64,000 bases of DNA from Haematobia irritans (GCF_050003625.1 NC_134399.1:220218975-220282974), one strand, 5' to 3'. Counted from the first letter of the stretch, positions 10,971 to 23,304 are shown. A program made the numbers and translations. Notes: generated by a model not told the origin, from the letters alone.

Positions 10971-11842
10971 ATGTTCCGTTTTGTGTTCACAATTTGCGCT
11001 ATTGCGTTACCGGTAGGTGGTCTTCCTAATGGAATATAGCAAAATATTTGAGAGAATAGCACAAATGCTGATGTTGAAACTTTTTCCCTCTCTATCAATG
11101 TGAATTTTAGATTGTCGCTGCTTCTTACGGACCAGCTCCTTATGGTGGTTCCCACGGTGTTGAAGAATTGATCAATGCCGCCGCTGCTAACCAACACCAC
11201 GGTGCCGCTTCTTTGACCGCCACCGCTGATGTATCTGCCCCACCATCTGCCCAACCCGGTTTGGCTCATGCCAACGCTCAATTGGCTGCCCTCAACGCCA
11301 GCCCCGCCTACAACAACCTCAAGAACTCCGATGCCATCGCTGAAACTTTGGCTGAAAACGCTTTGGCCAGCAACATCCGTCAAGGTAACATCAACGTTGT
11401 TGCCCCCAATGTTGTCGGACAAACCGCTTTCCGTTCCCTCTTGTTGCCCGGCAGATTGAACGCCCACAATGTCGTTGCCACCCAACCCCTCCAACCTTTG
11501 GTTGTCAACCAACCCGGTGCTCCCGTCGCTCAAGTCAGCAGTGGCCCACCATCTGTCATCAGAGCCGCTCCCATCATCTACAAATTGAAGCCTTCCGTCA
11601 TCTACCAACAAGAAGTCATCAACAAGGTCCCCACTCCCCTTAGCCTTAACCCCGTCTACGTTAAAGTATACAAACCAGGCAAGGCTGTCGATGCTCCCGT
11701 CGCTGCTCCTGCCTATCATGCCCCAGCTCCAGCTTATGGTGGTGCTGCTTCCTCTGCTGCTTCCTCCGCTGCCAGCGATGCTGGTTATGCTGGTAACTCT
11801 TACTCTGCCCCAGCTGGCTATGGTGCCCAACCTGCCTATTAG
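10971..11842 (+). CDS. Cp36: Chorion protein S36
   Basis: Two exons: 10971-11012 and 11111-11842, with a GT-AG intron, giving 257 aa. Exon 1 and the start of exon 2 encode the signal peptide ([18 protein letters not shown]). The mature protein has an Ala/Gln-rich N-terminal part, a conserved core with [53 protein letters not shown] and [12 protein letters not shown], and a Tyr/Pro/Ala/Ser-rich tail. The core agrees with S36 chorion proteins of tephritids and drosophilids as I know them. It is secreted by ovarian follicle cells and cross-linked, probably through tyrosines, into the eggshell. The small-first-exon layout is shared with Cp38 downstream. Polyadenylation signal AATAAA is at 11956-11961. 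A frame on the opposite strand is a shadow of this gene. Confidence 0.92.
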
Positions 11843-11955
11843 GTTCATAATTCACAAATCGTAAATTAATTTGACATTGGACATTATTTACGTTTGGAAT
11901 AATGCAGTGATTGGATGTCCAATTATATCTAGAATATGCCAAATTTTTTATACTC

Positions 11956-11961
11956 AATAAA
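11956..11961 (+). terminator. Cp36 polyadenylation signal
   Basis: AATAAA 114 bp after the Cp36 stop codon, followed by an A-rich and T-rich stretch. Confidence 0.7.
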
Positions 11962-12277
11962 GAATTTTATATAAAAAAAATATTTCAATGTTTAATTTCA
12001 ATTTTATAATGAAATTACAATTAGGAGAACTTTATGACGTTGATGAGAACTTAAGTAAAATAAAAAAAAAAAATCATATCTCATACCTAAATTGATGATC
12101 TTTGTACAGTTGAAAAAATGTTATACCTTCTTTTTTAAGGGGAAAATTGGAGAAATATGTGTATTTTAGTAAAACTGGAAAAATGGTTTTATTCCTTCGA
12201 TATACTGTTTCCACCAAAGAGAATATTGAAGTTAAACAAATGTATTTAAACAATTTAAACATTTTTAATTTTAAACT

Positions 12278-12700
12278 AATGTCCTCAAACTGGTCCTTAA
12301 TCTATACGTCTATGCTGGAACAATTATTCTGAAACATGTATGATATTGTCCCCAAACTATGGACATTAAAAATAGCAAAGAATTGTCCTTAAACTGTGGC
12401 ACAATATTTTCCTCAAGCAATGCAAAAACAATTATCCTCAAACTATGGGACAACAATTGTCCTCAAACTGTGGCACAATACATGTCCTCTAATAAGGGAA
12501 CTAATGTCCTCAAACTGGTCCTATACGTCTATACTGATAACAATTTTACTGAAACATGTAACTGCCCTATGCTATTGTCCCCAAACTGTGGACATTAAAA
12601 GATCAAATCTTTAAACTGTGGCACAATATTTTCCTCAAAACAATGCAACCACAATTATCCTTAAACTGTGGCACAATACATGTCCTACACCAAGGTAATG
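12278..12700 (+). repeat. Tandem repeat, period about 224 bp
   Basis: Two units (about 12278-12501 and 12502-12700) share 'taatgtcctcaaactggtcc', 'gtccccaaactatggacatt' and 'aaactgtggcacaatatttt'. Within each unit the phrase 'cctcaaactgtgg' itself recurs. It sits 3' of Cp36 and has no coding signal. Confidence 0.75.
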
Positions 12701-13620
12701 TAATACACTATAAAACAACATTCTATAGAAATTATTAACAATATCAATACCTCATAATGAAAGTCATCAAATATTAATCAAAAATCAGTGGATAGTAAGA
12801 TGAGAGACTTAGTGCATAAAGTTAACCAAACGACTTGACTTTATTAACACCAAATGCGTTGAAGAATTTCTTTTATGACTCCTTAAACATTTTATTGGTC
12901 GGGTAGCATACTATATTCTATACGAGTATATTATACTGTTTTGTGGTTATATTAATGTACTGAATCAATTCTCTATTGGTATATAACAAGAAGGGTATTC
13001 ACAGCGCTCTGCTCGCCTTAATTTTAGCAAATATCATTCGCTGAATTTATAAAATTTTTTCATGCACCATAGACAATGTTTTGAGACGAAAAAAATTACA
13101 TCAAATTCAAATTGGCAATACTGGAGGGATACACTCTGATGAATTGACACTGAAAGAACACCAGTGCAACGATGCTCTGCATATCTTACAACATATTTTT
13201 CTCAATGTAGTATGAGTTGACGTTGCAACATATATACGCAGTTTTACTCTTTTGTTCTTTCATTCTTTTTTAACAATTCATAAATTTCAGAATAAAAATT
13301 TGCATGTTTGCAAACTAAAAAAAAAGATACAAAATATTACGCATTACTTGAATACAATGCAATGTCAAGGTATTTTCAATGACACTGAAAGAAAACTTTT
13401 TTCCGTATAAACAAATTTCGTGCAGTACACAGGGTTACCCATAAAATACAGTATTTTTTTAAAACCAAAATAAATGTGTATATGTTTGTTTTTCTATCAT
13501 TCTGGAAACTCAATTGCCGATATCTTTAAAATGGTCAATGAAAACCCGAAAAGCCGCAAAAAGTGGACATTTGTTGTGATACGATTTCTATATTAACTCA
13601 TTAAAATTAACCTCTGATAA
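12701..13620. other. Non-coding spacer between chorion genes, part 1
   Basis: AT-rich, no frame of note. A diverged 50-bp segment at about 13137-13186 ('gtgcaacgatgctctg') resembles 15199-15250 ('gtgcaacgatattctg'). Confidence 0.4.
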
Positions 13621-13628
13621 CTGGAGAC

Positions 13629-14727
13629 CACGGTTGCCAGATTTTTTCGAGAGAGATCCCCAAAAATTCGATATTATATCCCCAAAAAATTCCCAAATGA
13701 AATATTTTTCCCCATAAAAAATTCATATAATTATTGTATGTATGTAAATTTAATTCTATAAAAAAAGAAAAAAAAACAATATCACATTATCGAATTCGTT
13801 AAAGGACTTCAGCAAGTCTGTCAGGGAGCCACCGTGGTGCAATGATTAGCATGCCCGCCTTGCATACACAAGGTCGTGGGTTCGATTCCTGCTTCGACCG
13901 AACACCAAAAAAAAAGTTTTTCAGCGGTGGATTATCCCACCCAGTAATGCTGGTGACATTTCTGAGGGTTTCAAAGCTTCTCTAAGTGGTTTCATTGCAA
14001 TGTGGAACGCCGATCGGACTCGGCTATAAAAAGGAGGTCCCTTGTCATTGAGCTCAACATGGAATCGGGCAGCACTCCGTGATAAGAGAGAAGTTCACCA
14101 ATGTGGTATCACAATGGACTGAATAGTCTAAGTGAGCCTGATACATCGAGCTGCCACCTAATCTAACCTATAATATTATCTGGTTTACGAAAAACGCAAA
14201 ATGTTTGATTCTCCATAACTCCTGAACCATTCCATCTTTTGCCAATAAATTTCCTTATCAATGCGAACAGTGAAATTTTCGTAGTATATATCTTTATTGT
14301 TTGGACAATAGAGGCTAAGGAAAATTTTGCGTTTTGCGAATTCGTAAACCAGAACATGGGGGAATGTTTTATGGAAAACATTTAATGATGACCGACCGTA
14401 GGAAAAAAACGAAGCGAAAGCGAAATGAAACTAGAAAACATTTTCATGGTACTTAAAAAGAATTGTGTAAGACCGGACAGATATATAACCCAAAATAATA
14501 ATGGAAATTGGGCCTTCTTCTAATTTGTTACATAAATATGAAGCTGCGATGGTAAACAGGAACGCGGTTTGGTCCATAAGTCTTATTGTACTTCGCTTTT
14601 ACACTTTCTATAAGAAATTTAATACTATGTGACGTTATCCCCAGCCAAATCCCCAAAGTGAAAAAATATCCCCAACCACGAGAAAAAATCCCCACTTTGG
14701 GGAAAATCCCCTAATCTGACAACACTG
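13629..14727. mobile_element. hAT-like non-autonomous element with 8-bp duplication
   Basis: Ends CACGGTTGCCAGATT and, read in reverse, CAGTGTTGTCAGATT. Flanked by a perfect 8-bp target duplication CTGGAGAC (13621-13628 and 14728-14735), as hAT transposases make. Internal 'atccccaaa' motifs occur near both ends. A SINE (13825-14170) is inserted within it, so the SINE is younger. Confidence 0.85.
13825..14170 (+). mobile_element. tRNA-derived SINE, copy 2 (near full length)
   Basis: Begins GGGAGCCACCGTGGTGCAATG with a recognisable A-box region (GGTGCAATGATTAGC) and the B-box GGTTCGATTCC. The body 'cggactcggctataaaaagg' and the tail 'cacctaatctaaccta' follow. One of the best-preserved copies here. 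Confidence 0.9.
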
Positions 14728-14735
14728 CTGGAGAC

Positions 14736-15427
14736 CTCCGAAATGTCGACAAAATTTAGGCGACCGAGGCTGTCCTATTCTGAGAGATTTCACTGCATAT
14801 ACAAAGGTTGCTGAAGAAAATATTTTAGTAAAGTTGTATAATTTAATAGAATATATGAAAGTTTAAATCTATTTAAAGTGGATTTTGGAAGCGTAATGTA
14901 AATAAGGCATTAAATTATATGTTCCCATATATTTCAGAATGAAAGATATAAAGAATATTGTATTCTTATGTTCATATAACGAGGCCAATAGGCCTCACTG
15001 AAAACAAGTGAAATCTTAAATTTTTAATGTATGAAATGCTCAAAGAGCAATAAATATTTACTGCTGCAATTATTTATGACACTGTACCAATTTGAATTTC
15101 ATGTTATTCGATAAATTAGTCACAATAAATTGCTATTATGAATCCAAAAAGCGTCACTTTATCAAAATGCAATCTGGCAACACCGACGCGATTTGCACTG
15201 ATGAGATATTCCGGATAGAACAACAGTGCAACGATATTCTGAATAGCCCATACAAATCTAGTGCATTTTGTTTAAGTGACGTTTTCTGTGAAATGTGAAA
15301 TAAATAGTGCTAAAGTGTTAAAAATAATCACAGCAGTAAATATTTATTACTATTTGAGAGATAAGAGTAAGATTTCCTGTCCTGGATAAACGAGTATTCT
15401 GTTGTCTTTTTGTTCGTCACGGCTTGG
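14736..15427. other. Non-coding spacer between chorion genes, part 2
   Basis: No convincing gene. A 68-codon open frame at 15092-15298 has no recognisable motif and lies in repetitive context. Confidence 0.4.
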
Positions 15428-15435
15428 GTATCCAG

Positions 15436-16100
15436 TAGTCTTGTGTCGTTCCTGAACGAACTAGTTCCAATGAGCGGTTCACTAAAAGGAACGACTGTCA
15501 CTAGTTCCATCTCTTTCGTTCTCATCGTTCCTTTTGTCAATTAGTTTTACTTTCAATTTACGCTCCATCGTTCCTCGGATCACAGTTTGATTTTTTTACT
15601 TCTGTTTGAGCCAATTCATTCATTTTGGCGCGTATGTATTTAAATCATTGATTGATATGCTGCTATTTAATAGAATCATTAATTCCATCACAGGCTCTTC
15701 ACAAACGACAAAAAAATCGTAATTTCTTGCAATGAATAATTTTGCACAGAGTATAGTGTTATTCAATCCAAAAATCCATCCAAAGAGTGTGGCTTCCTGA
15801 ATTTAGTTACTTCCTTAAATTTTCCATTCCTTTAATTTTTTTTTTTCTTACTATATATATTACTATAAACTATAAAATTTCACTCAATTTTCCATATTTT
15901 TGTATCTTTCAATTGACCACGAACTTCGTTACACAAAATACACAAACAATGTAATGTCTTTCTTTAGTAAATGACAGTGATGACAAATATACAAATCCGG
16001 AACGAAAAGGAACGATGGAACGATTTGAAGGAACTAGTTCCTTTGTACAAAAGGAACGATGAGTCCGAATCACTACGGTAAACGATTTTGCCCAAGACTA
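15436..16100. mobile_element. hAT-like MITE, 665 bp, TIR TAGTCTTG
   Basis: Left end TAGTCTTGTG; the right end, read in reverse, is TAGTCTTGGG. Flanked by a perfect 8-bp duplication GTATCCAG (15428-15435 and 16101-16108). Subterminal regions repeat 'gaactagttcc' and 'aaggaacgat' motifs in both orientations. Non-coding. Confidence 0.88.
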
Positions 16101-16134
16101 GTATCCAGTACTAAAAGAAAACAAGCCTATAGAC

Positions 16135-17210
16135 CAGGGCTGCCAATAAAATTTTAAGAAAAATCGTCACTTTTTCCCGAAAAAATCGTCATAATCGGCA
16201 CTTGCATTTTAAAAATCGTCAAAAAAAAATCGGTCATTTAAATAATATTAAAATTTTCATTTCATATAAAAACACACCATTCTATTATAATTAGTACATG
16301 TTTATATTACGCATTCTGAGTAAGTCATAGCCGAAAAGTATGCGAACACCATCCAGAACTATTTGCATTTTCTAAATTTCAGCTTCTAAACATTAAAAAC
16401 AATAAATACATCCAGATTTTATATGCTAACCCATATAGTGGTGAGGATATAATAACTTTTTCGGCACAAGAACGAACGCTATTGAATTTGGAAAAAATCG
16501 GATCAAATTTAGATATAGACCCCATATATATGTATCGACCGATTTCCAAAAATGGGGTCGTATTGAGCCTATTTACTAAGTGTGTAAATATAACCATAGC
16601 GATAGGCGGTAGGCGAAACATTTTTGCCGCAACGGCAAATACAATAAGCTTGACGGCGAATAATTCCCTTTTTCACGTTTCCTAGCGTTTTTGTTGTCAA
16701 TACAGCATGTTTTGACAATATTAAACAATGAAGTTGAATAAAAACATACAATGGCTTGTTATTTGTTGAGTTATTTCAAGAAAAAATAAACTACACGTGT
16801 CCAGGCAACAGCAATTCCTAGTGGTGAGTTAAAAAAATTGATAAGCAATGGCAACACTATACCAGTTTTCGCCAAGGAGTTAGAATAAGTTTTAATTTAG
16901 CGACACGCCGCTAGCCGTCACGGTACTCCGTCGCGGATTTTGGGCTTCCCATAAGAAATACACGTAAATAAGTGTTCGCCTACCGCCTATCGCTATGGTT
17001 ATATTTACACACTAACTGGTCGCCTTCAAATTTAATACAAGGTAATTAAGCAAAATTTAATCGAAATCGGTTCATATTTCGAATTCACTCGATTTTCCCA
17101 AAATTTTGAACAGAGTAAAAATCGTCATTTTCGAGGCAAACATCGGAAACCGCTATTTTTTGAGTAAAAATCGTCAAAATGCCGATAAATCGGCAAAATT
17201 GGCAGCCCTG
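16135..17210. mobile_element. hAT-like element, TIR CAGGGCTGCCAAT
   Basis: The 13-bp terminal inverted repeat is CAGGGCTGCCAAT. The flanking 8-bp duplication is CTATAGAC (16127-16134) versus CTATAGAT (17211-17218), one change. Subterminal 'aaaatcgtca' motifs occur at both ends. A second element (16580-17012) and a piece of the 'cagatttagatata' host repeat lie inside. Confidence 0.85.
16580..17012. mobile_element. 433-bp Harbinger-like MITE nested in the hAT element
   Basis: Inverted ends of about 38 bp start GTGTGTAAATATAACCATAG and continue GCGATAGGCGGTAGGCGAA. A TAA duplication is at 16577-16579 and 17013-17015. The near-perfect ends suggest a fairly recent insertion. Confidence 0.85.
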
Positions 17211-17218
17211 CTATAGAT

Positions 17219-17702
17219 GCACTCGTGTTCAATCGATAATATCTGATTAGTGCAAATATCGCCAGTGTTGCCATGTTGAATTTAGGTAAAGTGGCGTTTC
17301 TTAGATTCACAATGGCTATTTTTAGTGAATAATGTATCCAATAATTTGAATTTAAAAGATATAACATAGAGTGTCTTTCGTGTTTATTTGCTACCATTTG
17401 AACAATTTATGCATTACAAATTTAGATGCCAGTGTTGCACAATTTTGTACATGTACATAGAAAAAAAAAGTAAACTATGTTGTGGAAAAAATAACTATCT
17501 CGTGCGAAAATAGAACTAAATTGTATTCCAAATTTTCAGATTCATTAAATTAACCAAAATTTTCTAATATTTTTTTGTGATTTTTACCCATCATTTACGA
17601 AATGCATCCTTCTAGAAAAGCAAAAAATTAACTAAATATAAAGAAAAAATCTTAGGCGCCAGATCATTCCCATTTTAATCACGCTGTAATTCCTTATCAC
17701 AA
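17219..17702. other. Non-coding spacer
   Basis: AT-rich with no gene seen; a run 'acatagaaaaaaaaagtaaact' at 17455 resembles the start of MITE families nearby. Confidence 0.35.
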
Positions 17703-18312
17703 TTTTTTGAGAAATGCACGAAAAACTTCTTCTGTTTTAGTTAGAATTGAACTTATTTTTAAGTCATTGAAATTTTACTGCCGTTTAGTTTATACAATTT
17801 TTGAGACATACTTGGAATAAAGAAAACAAATCGTTGGGCTGGGGGCAATTTCTTACAAAATTTAAAAATAAACTAAAACAAAATAAATAAATATAAGTTA
17901 ATTTTAGCATCAATTTTACAACTGACTTTTTTTCTGTGTAATAACAACAGAATTTCGGAAAGCTACTACACATACGTAAAAGAGTTGTTTTATTCAATTA
18001 ATTTTTTAATTTTTGAGAAATGCACGAAAAACTTCTTCTGTTTTAGTTAGAATTGAACTTATTTTTAAGTCATTGAAATTTTACTGCCATTTAGTTTATA
18101 CAATTTTTGAGACACACTTGGAATAAAGAAAAAAATCGTTGGGCTGGGGGAAATTTCTTACAAAATTTAAAAATAAACTAAAACAAAATAAATAAATATA
18201 AGTTAATTTTAGCATCAATTTTACAACTGACTTTTTTCTGTGTAATAACAACAGAATTTCGGAAAGCTACTACACATACGTAATAGAGTTGTTTTATTCA
18301 ATTAATGTTTTA
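17703..18312 (+). repeat. Tandem duplication, two units of about 306 bp
   Basis: Units 17703-18008 and 18009-18312 are almost identical, differing by a few substitutions and small length changes in A runs. Both include 'gaaatgcacgaaaaacttct' and 'cggaaagctactacacatac'. Non-coding; the high identity points to a recent event. Confidence 0.9.
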
Positions 18313-18588
18313 ATTGAAATTGCTTCAGAGTTTTCTTACGAATTTTCCCATTACAATCGGATTTGAATCAAAATTTAATGAACGATTGAAAAACGTAAAC
18401 CGTTTGATGAAAAATTAACTACTAACTAATTAACTTGTACGAAAATTGAACTGAAAATGTATCGAAAGTACACCCTCTTATAGAAGAAAAATTTAATTAA
18501 AAATAATGAAAACATTGATACAAAATCATTGCAATTTTAACATACAAAAAATTGCATTTGTTTCATAAGTTCACTTTGGCCTTATGTA

Positions 18589-19559
18589 CACGGATGAAAA
18601 AGACTGTTTTTCATATGTTTGGCTATAAACATTATATGTTTGGAACACAAATTGTTAAACACAATATTTTTGAGTGCAAGCATATAATGTTCATAAACTA
18701 GCATAACATGTTTGGGACATATATGTTAATATGTTAGAACATATTATGTTTGGGACATAAAATGTTTGTAAATATAATATGCTTGGATGCAAACATATAT
18801 TAATTTAGAAATAGCCTATAAACATATATGTGTTTAGTAGCTTGGAGCGCTATTTAATAGGGAGCGATATTGAATTAAGTTGGTGGTTGTTGCTTGTTAT
18901 TACAAAATTAAAATTTTATTTTTCCTTGGGCAATTGATCAGCTACTTCTTTGATCCTTACAAACTGTGTGGTCCGCTGTTCGAATCCCCGTCCGGCAAAA
19001 AGTAAAATTAAAATAAGAAAAAAATCATAAAATTGAATAATTTCTTCTACAATGTTTGTATTACAGAAAAAGGTGCTAAGAACTAAAAAATCTCGTGGAA
19101 GTGAGAAAGATGTGGGGGAATATACAATTAGGCAGAAACAAAATTTTGAGCATTCAGGTCGAAAACCTATGTTGTTAGCACCTATATTACCTGTTTATTT
19201 TCATAATTCATTATGATTGTAAATATATAAATAAATAAATAAAATTTTGAGCACAATATTGTTTGGGAGAATTTTTTTTAAGCATATAATATTTTTGGGT
19301 GCAAAATGCATATTATATGTTCACATAATAACATATTGTTTTTTGGAAGACAACATTATTGAATTTGGATGAAAAAATACAAAATGTTTGGAACTTAGAC
19401 TACCCAAACATATATTGGTTAGACCAATATGCTTTCAAACATATTATATATTGGAAGAGATCAAACATATAAATGTTTGGGCAATACCCAAAAATGTATA
19501 TGCTTGAAGCACAATATGTTTGGGAGTATATGTTACAGAAGCGATTTTTTGTGAGCGTG
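18589..19559 (-). mobile_element. TA-inserting non-autonomous element, copy 2
   Basis: Reverse-orientation copy of 5392-6375, complete at both ends (CACGGATGAAAAAGACTG ... GCGATTTTTTGTGAGCGTG), with TA at 18587-18588 and 19560-19561. The tRNA-like segment is retained. Confidence 0.88.
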
Positions 19560-19793
19560 TACACAGAAAAAAAGTCCGTAGTTTAACTAATGATAAATGT
19601 AACTAATTTTAATTACAAAAAATTATTTTAATTACAAAAAATGAAAACAACAAAAATTGTCGAAACGTTGGGAACAATGCAATATGTTAAATAAGTATTT
19701 TTATTTGCGGAAAACAACCTTAGGTCTGATAGCTTAATCATATGGAAAAAATTAGGAACTAATAAACGGACCAAAATAATAAAAAAAATTATG

Positions 19794-20376
19794 CTAACAA
19801 CATAGGTTTTCGACCTGAATGCTCAAAATTTTGTTTCTGCCCAAATGTATATTCCCCCACATCACTTCCACGAGATTTTTTAGTTCTTAGCACCTTTTTC
19901 TGTAATACAAACATTGTAGAAGAAATTATTCAATTGTATGATTTTTTTTTATTTTAATTTTACCTTTTGCCGGACGGGGATTCCAACAGCGGACCACACA
20001 GTTTGTAAGGATCAAAGAAGTAGCTGATCAATTGCCCAAGGAAAAATAAAATGTTAATTTTGTAATAACAAGCAACAACCACCAACTTAATTCAATATCG
20101 CTCCCTGTTAAATAGCGCTCCAAGCTACTAAACACATATATGTTTATAGGCTACTTCTAAATTAATATATGTTTGCATCCAAGCATATTATATTTACAAA
20201 CATTTTATGTTCCAAACATAATATGTTCTAACATATTAACATATATGTCCCAAACATGTTATGCTAGTTTATGAACATTATATGCTTGCACTCAAAAATA
20301 TTGTGTTTAAAAATTTGTGTTCCAAACATATAATGTTTCTAGCCAAACATATGAAAAACAGCCTTTTTCATCCGTG
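19794..20376 (+). mobile_element. TA-inserting element, copy 3, left end missing
   Basis: Matches the right 590 bp of the family, from 'gctaacaacataggttttcg' to CCTTTTTCATCCGTG, followed by TA. The left third is absent, so it is immobile. Confidence 0.82.
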
Positions 20377-21969
20377 TAAATACAAATTAATTCTATTCCA
20401 TTTACAATTATGTACATATTTAACCGAAAAGTTTTGAAAGACGCTTCCTATTTTAACACCCCAAAGGAAAATGGATTAACCCAAATTAGAGAAAATTTGT
20501 TAAAAATAATATTTTTTTCTGTTGTTTAATAAAATTTCATATTTTAGAAGAAAAAATTGGAATTAAAATGTCATTAGCGTTATACGAAGTTTTGGTGGAC
20601 ACAATTTAAGTAAAATGTACTCGTTGGAGAAACTTATGAACTCAATTTCGGCCAACTTTAGAAAAATATGAACTATTTTCATATTTAGTAAAATTGTGTA
20701 CTACATTTGTTTAAAACTTGTTTTCTTATTTTTAGAGTTCACGCCATTAAAGTAAGCAAAAAATAATTAATTTTTTTTTTTTTTATTTTTAATTTAGCAA
20801 GTTTGGACTAAACGTCTTGGGCACGTCCCAGGACCGATTAATAGGAACCTGTTTATTTTGCATCCAAATCGCACCAGAAAGAAAAATATTTTGAACGATG
20901 AATTATTGTAATAATTGTATTTCAATAAATGTGTAGATCCAATGATACTTTAATATCAAGAGAGTACAGAAAATAATAAATTATAAAAGAATTTAGAACT
21001 TGCGAGAAACTGGAACATCTGTACCAGTCCTGTGATATATATCCATCAGTGTCAATTTGGACCAATTTCGACTTCATTGAAAATATTACTGGCCTTTAAA
21101 CCAAAGCGAATCTGTAAATTTATCCATGCTTTCCAATGATGACAAATGAAATCTATTTAGGATGCAATAGACTATTTTCCAACCACAAAAGGTTTCATTA
21201 GTTTTGTAGTACCCTATTTTCTTTCTTTTTTTTTCATGACATCAGACACAAAGATTTCCAGTATTTCGAAAATGATTTAAGAATTCACAGCAAAACATTT
21301 TACCCATGCTATAATAGTAATCTGAAAATTTCGTTCTTGAATTCTTTACAGCTTTCATTGATTATGCAACACATTGGAGGTTTCACATCATGCACGGCAG
21401 TTAATCTGAAACACATAGCCCTGAATTTTCACTGGAAATCATTGAAAGCTACAACTAAGTGCTTTATATTTCCGTAAATTCCAGATTCCGTTGGCATATT
21501 TCCCTAATTCTTGACCGATGATTGTCTGCAGCGGTAACAATGTCACTGGGAAATATCTGGAAAATGGATCCATACCTATTGGCCAAAATCGATGAACAAA
21601 CAAAAGTTTTCCGCTCTTTGGTCTATATGGTCTTGAGGCCATTGTCTGTTGTCACAGTGAAACCCAATATAGAGATTTGGACAATTCAATTCAATATGAA
21701 TTTAATCAAACTCCATAATCTTCTGAATGATGCCAATATCAAGGGGAGGGGATAGCGGGTCTCTATCACCGTCATCGACAAGAGAAGTAGAATAAAAAGA
21801 CATTTTACGATAATGGAATCGCCACAATAGTAAAAATTGCGTCTAGATATCAAACATAACATAGGTGATGGATGATTGGAAGACTACGACGACGATGATG
21901 ATGATGATGGATTGGAGGCAGCAACAGCAGCAGACGGGGTGCCGTTGAGAACCAATTTTGGAGCAAATG
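20377..21969. other. Region upstream of Cp38
   Basis: No gene seen. A (GAT)n run lies near 21888-21912. In Drosophila the X-chromosome chorion amplification element lies near the s38 promoter, so this is where a counterpart might be sought; nothing diagnostic is visible by eye. Confidence 0.4.
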
Positions 21970-22074
21970 TCACGTATTTGGAAATGAAGTTGTTGTCTAG
22001 TGTTTAAGCCGCTGGAGCATTGCTACGTGAAATCATATTTAAATCCAAGATGCAGGTTAGCTGCATGCATCAGT
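21970..22074 (+). promoter_or_regulatory. Cp38 promoter with two TCACGT boxes
   Basis: TCACGT on the plus strand at 21970-21975 and in inverse form (ACGTGA) at 22025-22030, just upstream of TATTTAAAT at 22036-22044. An initiator TCAGT lies at 22070-22074. The hexamer is the conserved chorion promoter element also found at Cp36. Confidence 0.8.
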
Positions 22075-22152
22075 CAACAGAAGTTGCCTTGAGAATCAAG
22101 TACAACGAGTAGAGCTTCAGCAACACTTGGTGACTAAAGAAACAGCGCAAAG

Positions 22153-23199
22153 ATGAAATTCTTCGTAGCCACCCTTACCATTGCATTGATTGTATGTATA
22201 TCCGATTCCTCTTCTAATTCAAAATTGTTGTGATATTCTCTTCTCGAGTGGGAGACGATACAAGAGAATTGAACAACGAGAAAATAATTTTACAAATACA
22301 TAAAAAAAGAGAGCAGTGATAATGAGCATTGATTAATCGACCATTTCCGTTTCCTCTTTTTTATGTTTTAGGCAATGGCCAATGCCTCCGGCTACAGCTC
22401 GGGCAGCAACTACGGTCAACAAGGTGCCGCTGCTGATTCCGCTGCTGCTGCCGCCGCTGGTACCGGCGCCGGTGATTTCCATGGCCTCGGACATGGACAC
22501 GGTCATGGTGCCGATGCTGCCGCTAACGGAGCCGCCGCCACCGCCAACACTGATCAAACCGCCAACGCTGGAGCTTCCACTTTCGGTAGCAACCACAACC
22601 TTCCTTACGCCCCACAAAACACCAGAGGCAACAGCATCAGCTCATCCATCACCTACCCCAACAACAAAGGTGAAATCCTCATCCACCGTCCCGCCGCCAT
22701 CATTGTCAAACGCCCACCCACCAAGGTCGTTGTCAACCATCCCCCACTAGTCGTTAAGCCCGCCCCAGTTGTTTTGCACAAACCCCCAGCAGTCGTTTTG
22801 CGTAAGGTCGTCGTCAAGCACCACCCCCGCCCAGTCAAGGTTGAACCTGTCTACGTCAATGTTGTCAAGCCCCCAGCAGAAAAATACTTTGTCAACGAAA
22901 AACAACAACACTACTCTGCCAACCCATCCGCCTACGCTCCCGTCAACTTGGCTCCTGGCTCTTTCGCCCCCGCTACCGCTGGTAACGGTGCTGCCGCTGG
23001 TGCTGGTGCCGGTGCTGCTGCCGCTGCCTCCGCTGATGGTGCCCACAACGGTTACCAATTGTTGCCTGGATCCAATGGTTTGGCTGCTTTGGCTAACCTC
23101 AACGGTTTCGGTCATGGTCATGGTCATGGTCACAATGATCATCATGAGCAACATGGTCATCACTACGGTGGTAACTCTTATGCTGCCCCATCTTATTAA
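22153..23199 (+). CDS. Cp38: Chorion protein S38
   Basis: Two exons: 22153-22191 and 22372-23199, with a GT-AG intron, giving 288 aa. The signal peptide is [18 protein letters not shown]. The N-terminal part is Ala-rich with GHGHGHG; a central region carries repeated Pro/Val/Lys units ([37 protein letters not shown]); the tail is Ala/Gly- then His-rich ([18 protein letters not shown]) and ends in a Tyr/Ser/Ala motif. The central region is typical of S38 chorion proteins. It is a secreted eggshell structural protein made by follicle cells late in oogenesis. Same orientation and exon plan as Cp36, whose stop is 10.3 kb upstream. Long frames in the other registers are shadows caused by GC-rich codons. 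Confidence 0.9.
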
Positions 23200-23304
23200 A
23201 AAGCCATTAAGCGATTCTTGGCATAATGCTGAAGAATTCATTGGAAAAAGTTTGTCAAAAACAAACATTCTGTCCTATCATTTCTACCGAATTTTTGTAC
23301 TTTT

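Noticed and set aside
10898..11848. 316-codon minus-strand frame over Cp36
   Set aside because: Low-complexity Gly/Ser/Val shadow of the GC-rich Cp36 exon; no start context or homology.
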